Below, piece by piece: positions 20,470 to 26,812 of a stretch of 26,812 nt of DNA; the stretch's first letter is position 1; every line of letters begins with the position of its first letter. The position numbers and the translations under genes are program-made. The stretch is from Nymphaea colorata. Taxonomy: Eukaryota; Streptophyta; Magnoliopsida; Nymphaeales; Nymphaeaceae. The stretch is taken from the NCBI RefSeq assembly GCF_008831285.2, contig NW_022204598.1:1-26812 (forward strand). Reading direction: 5' to 3'. The notes under the pieces were generated by a model. It was given only the letters and a program-made list of their open reading frames with translations. It did not search any database and was not told the origin of the DNA.

Positions 20470-22949
20470 CTTAATACGGATGTCCTTAACAAGTGATTCA
20501 TTTGGTGTCATATAGTTAACCTAATGTGTTTCACTTGTATTTAATTGAATGTGCTTAACAAGTGAATTAGGTTAACAATAGGGCACCAAATGAATCACTC
20601 AAATCTCATTCATTTTCATGCAAGCCTGTGATTTCAATCTACTAAATCATTTAACATGGATAAAACAATAAGTCAAGTACATTAAATAAAGTATGCGTGA
20701 TCATATGAATCACTTAAATCTGACTCGTATTGGTACGACTATAGTGCACGATCTAAAGGATTGAAATTACAAGTTCGTATCAATACAAGTGCGATTTAAG
20801 TGATTCAAATGATCACACATACTAAATTGAATGTGCTTAACTTATTGTTACATCCATGTTGCTTGATTAAGTGATCTGAAATCACAAGTTTGTATGAAAA
20901 TGAATGTGATTCAAGTGATTCATTTGGTGTCTTATAGTTAACCTAACATGTTTCACATGTTATTACATCCATGATCAATGATTTAAATAATTAAAACTCA
21001 TAAGTTTACATGGATATAAAGAGACCTATGCATTTGTTTGATCCTTTCTATTTTGAACGATAAGTTGAACATGTTGTTACATCTATAGTGATCGATGCAC
21101 AAGTTCACATCAATACGAGTCAGATTTAAGTGATTCAATTGATCACGCATATTTAATTGAATGTACTTAACTTGTTGTTACGTTTATATTAAGTGATTTA
21201 GTAAATTCAAATCATAGGTTTATATGAAAATGAATGGGATTCGAGTGATTCATTTGGTGTCTTACAGGTAACTTAATGTGTTTCACTTGTTATTACATAC
21301 ATTTGATCACTTATGTTTAATCGAGAGATTATGTGATTCACTTTTACTTGTTCTTACATACATTTGATAACTTATATTTAATTGAATGTGCGTAACCATT
21401 TGTTACATACGTATAGAATGACTTAGTGGCTTGAAAAAAGAAGTCCGTTTGGAAATGAATGAGAGTCAAGTCACTATATTGGTCCCTTATAGTTAATCTA
21501 ATGTATTTCACTTGTTATTACATCTATAATGAATGATTTAAATGGTTGAAATCACAAGTTTATATGGATACAAATGGTTGAAGTCACTATATTTGTACAC
21601 GTGTAGTTAGTCCGATGAGTTGAATTTGTTGTTACATATATAGGGAACGTTCTAAAGGATTGAAATCACATGTTCGTACGAATACAAGTGAGATTTAAGT
21701 GATTCTTATAATCGTGCATACTTAATTGAATGTGTTTAACTTGTTGTTACGTCTATAATAAATGATTTAGTAGATTGAAATCACAAGTTTGTACGAAAAT
21801 GAATGAGATTCGAGTGATTCATTTGGTGTCTTGTAGTTAACCTATTGTGTTTCACTTGTTATTACATCTTTCATCAATGATTTAAATGATTAAAACTTAC
21901 AAGTTTGTATGGACATAAAGGAGACCTATGCATTAGTTTGATCCCTTGTAGTTAGTTCAATAAGTTGAACTAGTTCTTACATCTATGGTGATCGATGTAA
22001 GGAATTGATATCACAAGTTCGTATCAATACGAGTGGGATTTAAGTGATTAATTTTATCACACATACGTAATTGAATGTGCTTAACTTGTTGTTACGTCTA
22101 TATTAAATGATTTAGTAGATTAAAATCATTGGTTTGTATGAAAATGAATGATATTGGAGTGATTCATTTGGTGTCTTGTAAGTAACCTAATGTGTTTCAC
22201 TTGTTATTACATATATTTGATCACTTATATTTAATTGAGAGAGATTAAGTGATTCATTTTCACTTGTTATTACATATAATTGATCACTTGTATTTAATTG
22301 AATGTGCGTGACCATTTCTTACTTACGTATAGAATGACCTAGTGGCTTTGATACCAGAAGTTCGTTTGGAATACATATATAATGAATGATTTAAATGATT
22401 GAAATCACATGTTCATGTGGATACAAACGCGTGTAGTTAGTCCAATGACTTGAATTTATTGTTACAACTATAGTGCACGATCTAAATGATAGAAACCACA
22501 AGTTTGTATCAATACAAGTGCGATTTAAGTGATTCAAATGATCACACATATTTAATTGAATGTGCTTAACTTGTTGTTACATCCATATTGCTAGATTAAG
22601 TGAATTCAAATCACAAGTTTGTGTGAAAATAAATGAGATTTGAGTGATTCATTTGGTGTCTTATAATTAACCTAATGTGTTTCACTCGTTATGACATATA
22701 TGATCGACAATTTAAACGATAAAAACTTACAAGTTTATATGGATCTAAAGGAGGCCTATGGATTAGTTTAGTTTGATCCCTCGTAGTTTGTTCAATAAGT
22801 TGAACATGTTGTTACATCTCATTCATTTGTATCCATACGCACAGTAAATCACTCGTCTCGATACGAGTGACATTTAAGTGATTCATTTGATCATGCATAC
22901 TTAATTGAATATGCTTAACTTGTTGTTACGTCTATATTAAATGATTTCA
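20470..22949 (+). repeat. HOR-1 unit L6 (long form, truncated at the array border)
   Basis: This last HOR-1 unit keeps the L1-type segment ('gtatccatacgcacagtaaa', about 22829) including the palindrome 'tcactcgt...acgagtga'. It stops at about 22949 inside a C monomer ('aaatgatttcaaaaatcac'), where HOR-2 begins. Base quality looks closer to L1/L2 than to L5, with few isolated deletions after about 21020. Confidence 0.85.
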
Positions 22950-24160
22950 AAAATCACAAGTTTGTATGAGAATGAATAAGATTTAAGTCGTTAATTTGCT
23001 CCCCTATATTTAATCTAATGTGTTTCACTTGTTATTACATGTGTAATGAATGATTTAGATGATTGAAATCACAAGTTTATATCGATACAAGTAGGATCTA
23101 TGCTTTTGTTTGACCCCTTTTATTTAATTCAGTAAAACAAAAAAGTTCTACTTCTTGGACTAACTACAAGCATCAATCTAATGTATACATCAGATTTGTG
23201 TCCATATGAATTGGAGGTTTCAATCATTTAAATCATTCCTTATACATGTAATAACAAGTGAAACACATTAGATTAACTATAAAAGAACAAATGAACCACT
23301 TGAATTTCGTTCATTTTCATGCAAACTTGCGATTTAAATCCACTAAATCATTCAACGTGGATGTAGCAACAAGTTAATCGCATTCAATGAAATATGCGTG
23401 CTCAGATGAATCGCTTAAATCCCACTCGTATTGATACAAACTTGTGATTTCAATTCATTAGATCCTTACTATTGATGTAACTACAAGTTCAACTCATTGG
23501 ATTAACTACAATAGATCAAACTAATGCGTAGATCTCATTTCCATCCATTTGAACTTGTGATTTCAATCAACAAAATCAATCATTGTACATGTAGTAACAA
23601 GTGAAACGCATTAAGCTAATGATAAGCGATCAAACGAATGACGTGGATCTCTTTTTTTCACATAAACTTTTAGTTTGAACCATTTAAATCATTCGTTATA
23701 GATGCTAAAACAAGCGAAACACATTATATTAACTGAAATACAACAAGTAAATAACTTAAATGTCTTTTATGTACATAAAAGCTTGTGATTTCATTCCACT
23801 AAATCATTCAACATGCATGTTTAAGCACATTCACAGATTCGTTTTTTATTCAAGTCATTCAATTGATCCCTTATAGTTAACCTAATGTGTTTCACTGTTT
23901 ATTACTTCTATAAAGAACGATTTAAATGATTGAAATCACCTGATCATATAGTTAAAAATGGAATCTATGCATTAGTTTCATCCCTAGAACTTAATCGAAA
24001 GAATTCAACTTGTCGTTACATCTATAGTACGGGATATAAGCGATTGAAATCAGTTGTTCGTATAAACACGAGTGAGATTTAAGCGATTCATTTGATCACA
24101 CATATTTAATTGAATGTTTTTAACTTTTTAGTACATCCATTTTGAATGATTTATTTGATC
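22950..24160. repeat. HOR-2 unit 1 (1211 bp)
   Basis: This is the first HOR-2 copy, joined to HOR-1 inside a C monomer ('atgatttcaaaaatcacaag', where the other copies read 'tttgatcgaaatcac'). Sense monomers occupy about 22950-23145 and 23845-24160; antisense monomers occupy about 23145-23840. Confidence 0.88.
23145..23840 (-). repeat. Antisense monomer block of HOR-2 (unit 1 copy)
   Basis: About six monomers read on the minus strand: 'tgtgatttcaattcattaga', 'gtaataacaagtgaaacaca' and 'cacattagattaactataaa' are reverse complements of the common cores. Equivalent blocks lie at about 24352-25045 and 25527-26222, and one begins at about 26740. The switch back to sense lies in 'aagcacattcacagatt' followed by 'attcaagtcattcaattgat'. 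Confidence 0.85.
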
Positions 24161-25338
24161 GAAATCACAAGTTTGTATGAGAATGAATAAAATTCAAGTC
24201 ATTAATTTGCTCCCCTATATTTAATCTAATGTGTTTCACTTGTTATTACATGTGTAATGAATTATTTAAATGATTGAAATCACAAGTTTATATCGATACA
24301 AGTGGGATCTATGCTTTTGTTTGACCCCTTTTATTTAATTCAATGACACAAAAAGTTCTACTTCTTGGACTAACTACAAGCATCAAACTAATGCATACAT
24401 CAGATTTGTGTCCATATGAATTGGAGGTTTCAATCATTTAAATCATTCCTTATACATGTAATAATAAGTGAAACACATTAGATTAACTATAAAAGAACAA
24501 ATGAACCACTTGAATTTCGTTCATTTTCAAGCAAACTTGCGATTTAAATCCATTAAATCATTCAACGTGGATGTAGCAACAAGTTAATCGCATTCAATGA
24601 AATATGTGTGCTCAGATGAATCGCTTAAATCCCACTCGTATTGATACAAACTTGTGATTTCAATTCATTAGATCCTTACTATTGATGTAACTACAAGTTC
24701 AACTCATTGGATTAACTACAAGAGATCAAACTAATCCGTAGATCCCATTTCCATCCATTTAAACTTGTGATTTCAATCAACAAAATCAATCATTGTACAT
24801 GTAGTAACAAGTGAAACGCATTAGGCTAATGATAAGCGATCAAACAAATGACGTGAATCTCTTTTTTTCATATAAACTTTTAGTTTGAACCATTTAAATC
24901 ATTCGTTATAGATGCTAAAACAAGCGAAACACATTATATTAACTGAAATACAACAAGTAAATAACTTAAATGTCTTTTATGTACATAAAAGCTTGTGATT
25001 TCATTCCACTAAATCATTCAACATGCATGTTTAAGCACATTCACAGATTAGTTTTTGATTCAAGTCATTCAATTGATCCCTTATAGTTAACCTAATCTGT
25101 TTCACTGTTTATTACTTTCATAAAGAACGATTTAAATGATTGAAATCACCTGATCATATAGTTAAAAATGGAATCTATGCAATAGTTTCATCCCTAGTAC
25201 TTAATCGAAAGATTTAAGCGATTGAAATCAGTTGTTCGTATAAACACGAGTGAGATTTAAGCTATTCATTTGATCACACATATTTAATTGAATGTTTTTA
25301 ACTTTTTAGTACATACACTTTGAATGATTTATTTGATC
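24161..25338. repeat. HOR-2 unit 2 (1178 bp, with a 33-34 bp deletion)
   Basis: This copy is 33 bp shorter than unit 1. The difference is one gap near 25210: unit 1 reads 'cgaaagaattcaacttgtcg' and continues through 'acatctatagtacggg' to 'aagcgattgaaatcag', whereas unit 2 goes straight from 'cgaaaga' to 'tttaagcgattgaaatcag'. Otherwise the two are closely similar. Confidence 0.88.
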
Positions 25339-26547
25339 GAAATCACAAGTTTGTATGAGAATGAATAAAATTCAAGTCGTTAATTTACTGCCCTATATTT
25401 AATCTAATGTGTTTCACTTGTTATTACATTTGTAATGAATGATTTAAATGATTGAAATCACAATTTTATATCGATACAAGTGGGATCTATGCTTTTGTTT
25501 GACCCCTTTTATTTAATTCAATGAAAGAAAAAGTTCTACTTCTTGGACTAACTACAAGCATCAAACCAATATATACATCAGATTTGTGTCTATAATTTGG
25601 AGATTTCAATCATTTAAATCATTCCTTATACATGTAATAACTAGTCAAACACATTATATTTACTATAAAAGAACAAATGAACCACTTGAATTTCGTTCAT
25701 TTTCATGCAAAGTTGTGATTTAAATCCACTAAATCACTCAACGTGGATGTACCAACAAGTTTATCACATTCAATGAAATATGCGTGCTCAGATGAATCGC
25801 TTAAATCCCACTCGTATTGATACAAACATGTGATTTCAATTCATTAGATTCTTTTGTAATGATGTAACTACAAGTTCATCTCATTGAATTAACTACAAGA
25901 GATCAAACTAATGCGTAAATCCCATTTGCATCCATTTGAACTTGTGATTTTAATCAACAAAATCAATCATTGTACATGTAATAACAAGTGAAACGCATTA
26001 AGCTAATGATAAGCGATCAAACGAATGACATGAATCTCTTTTTTTCATATAAACTTTTAGTTTGAACCATTTAAATCATTCGTTATAGATGTAATAACAA
26101 GTGAAACACGTTATATTAACTGAAATACAGCAAGTAAATAACCTAACTGTCATTTATGTTCATACAAGCTTCTGATTTCATTCCAGTAAATCATTCAATA
26201 TGCATGTTTAAGCACATTCACGCATTAGTTTGTGGTTCAAGTCATTCAATTGATCCCTTATAGTTAACCTAATGTGTTTCACAGTTTATTACTTCTATAA
26301 AGAACGATTTAAATGATTGAAATCACTTGATCATATAGTTAAAAATGGAATCTATGCATTAGTTTCATCCCTAGTACTTAATCGAAAGAATTCAGCTTGT
26401 CGTAACATCTATAGTACGCGATATAAGCGATTGAAGTCAGTTGTTCGTATAAATACGAGTGGGATTTAAGCTATTCATTTGATCACACATATTTAATTGA
26501 ATGTTTTTAACTTGTTAATACATCCATTTTGAATGATTTATTTGATC
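25339..26547. repeat. HOR-2 unit 3 (1209 bp)
   Basis: This copy is full length, including the segment deleted in unit 2 ('attcagcttgtcgtaacatc', about 26389). It is somewhat more diverged than units 1 and 2 ('gtaataacaagtgaaacacg' near 26092 where they have 'gctaaaacaagcgaaacac'). Confidence 0.88.
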
Positions 26548-26812
26548 GAAATCACAAGTTTGTATGAGAATGAATAAGATTCAAGTCGTTAATTTGCTCC
26601 CTTATATTTAATCTAATGTGTTTCACTTGTTATTACATGTGTAATGAATGGTTTAAATGATTGAAATCACAAGTTTATATCGATACAAGTGGGATCTATG
26701 CTTTTGTTTGACCCCTTTTATTTAATTCAATGAAACAAAAAGTTCTACTTCTTGGACTAACTACAAGCATCAAACTAATGCATACATCAGATTTGTGCCA
26801 TATGAATTGGAG
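26548..26812. repeat. HOR-2 unit 4 (partial, cut by the window end)
   Basis: The first 265 bp of a further copy are present: the sense part, the switch at about 26740 and the beginning of the antisense block, ending at 'atatgaattggag'. Confidence 0.88.

Larger units (their letters stand above)
1..22949 (+). repeat. Satellite array HOR-1 (115-bp monomers in long higher-order units)
   Basis: This is a tandem satellite, interrupted only by the transposon at 2196-5008. The base monomer is about 115 bp: successive 'gaaatcacaag'-type cores lie near 1144, 1258, 1373, 1487, 1603 and 1718. Three types alternate. A carries 'gtgattcatttggtgtct' and 'cctaatgtgtttcacttg'. B carries 'tatgcattagtttgatcc' and 'ataagttgaac'. 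C carries 'taattgaatgtgcttaac' and 'aaatgatttagtagatt'. All share 'ttgttacatctata'. Above the ABC trimer (about 345 bp) lie units of 1.41 kb and about 2.87-3.16 kb. No reading frame of note persists through the units, so it is non-coding. Such arrays are typical of plant pericentromeric, centromeric or knob heterochromatin; which of these applies cannot be told from sequence alone. Confidence 0.95.
22950..26812. repeat. Satellite array HOR-2 (about 1.2-kb units, mixed orientation)
   Basis: This is a second tandem array built from the same monomer family but with a different higher-order unit. The word 'gaaatcacaagtttgtatga' preceding 'gaatgaata' recurs at 22950 (slightly altered at the border), 24161, 25339 and 26548, giving periods of 1211, 1178 and 1209 bp. 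Distinctive words are 'gctcccctatatttaatc', 'tatgcttttgtttgaccc', 'gttctacttcttggacta' and 'acttttagtttgaaccat'. HOR-2 copies are visibly more alike to one another than to HOR-1. The array runs off the right end of the window. No coding potential was seen. Confidence 0.92.

Noticed and set aside
1-26812. CRISPR array
   Set aside because: Repeats are head-to-tail 115-bp monomers with drift throughout, not short constant repeats with unique spacers. There are no cas genes, and the DNA is plant-like.
1-26812. CENP-B box or telomeric repeat in the satellite
   Set aside because: The nearest candidate (TTCGTATCAATACGAG) lacks the CGGG half at the right spacing. There is no run of TTTAGGG; the single AGGGTTT near 2852 is isolated.

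Overview
The window looks like plant nuclear heterochromatin, most likely a flowering plant. It is AT-rich, almost entirely tandem satellite DNA, and carries one DNA transposon holding captured plant-type gene pieces (a TATA-like box, splice-like borders, a kinesin motor-domain exon). I found no intact protein-coding gene, rRNA, tRNA, CRISPR array or bacterial-type operon. No centromere identity or species can be read from the sequence alone.

Layout. (1) 1-22949 is one satellite array (HOR-1). Its base monomer is about 115 bp, measured as 114, 115, 114, 116 and 115 bp between successive copies of a 'gaaatcacaag'-like core around 1144-1718. Three monomer types (A, B, C) make a trimer of about 345 bp, and trimers are built into much longer higher-order units. 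Using the landmark 'cttaatacggatgtcc' as phase marker (66, 6038, 7447, 10321, 11729, 14597, 17461, 20470), the units are L1 (3.16 kb without its insertion), S1 (1.41 kb), L2 (2.87 kb), S2 (1.41 kb), L3 (2.87 kb), L4 (2.86 kb), L5 (3.01 kb) and a truncated L6. Each carries a block of about 180 bp in inverted orientation behind an imperfect palindrome. (2) 2196-5008 is a 2.8-kb non-autonomous DNA transposon, PIF/Harbinger-like by its ends, inserted in L1. The matching empty site is present in L2-L6. (3) 22950-26812 is a second, related higher-order array (HOR-2), with a period of about 1.2 kb in three copies plus a partial fourth. In each unit about 0.7 kb of monomers run antisense and about 0.5 kb run sense.

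How it fits together. Satellite growth by unequal exchange explains most of the structure. The S units look like L units that lost about 1.46 kb between similar A monomers. An S+L pair of about 4.28 kb was duplicated as a block. L3 is a visible chimera of L2-like and L4-like sequence. A 284-bp deletion marks L2-L4 as one lineage. The transposon entered L1 but no other L copy, so it arrived after the L units had spread, or was not propagated afterwards. Between about 16.4 and 21.0 kb there are many single-base deletions and one heavily shortened stretch (19717-19942), which may be unpolished long-read consensus rather than biology.
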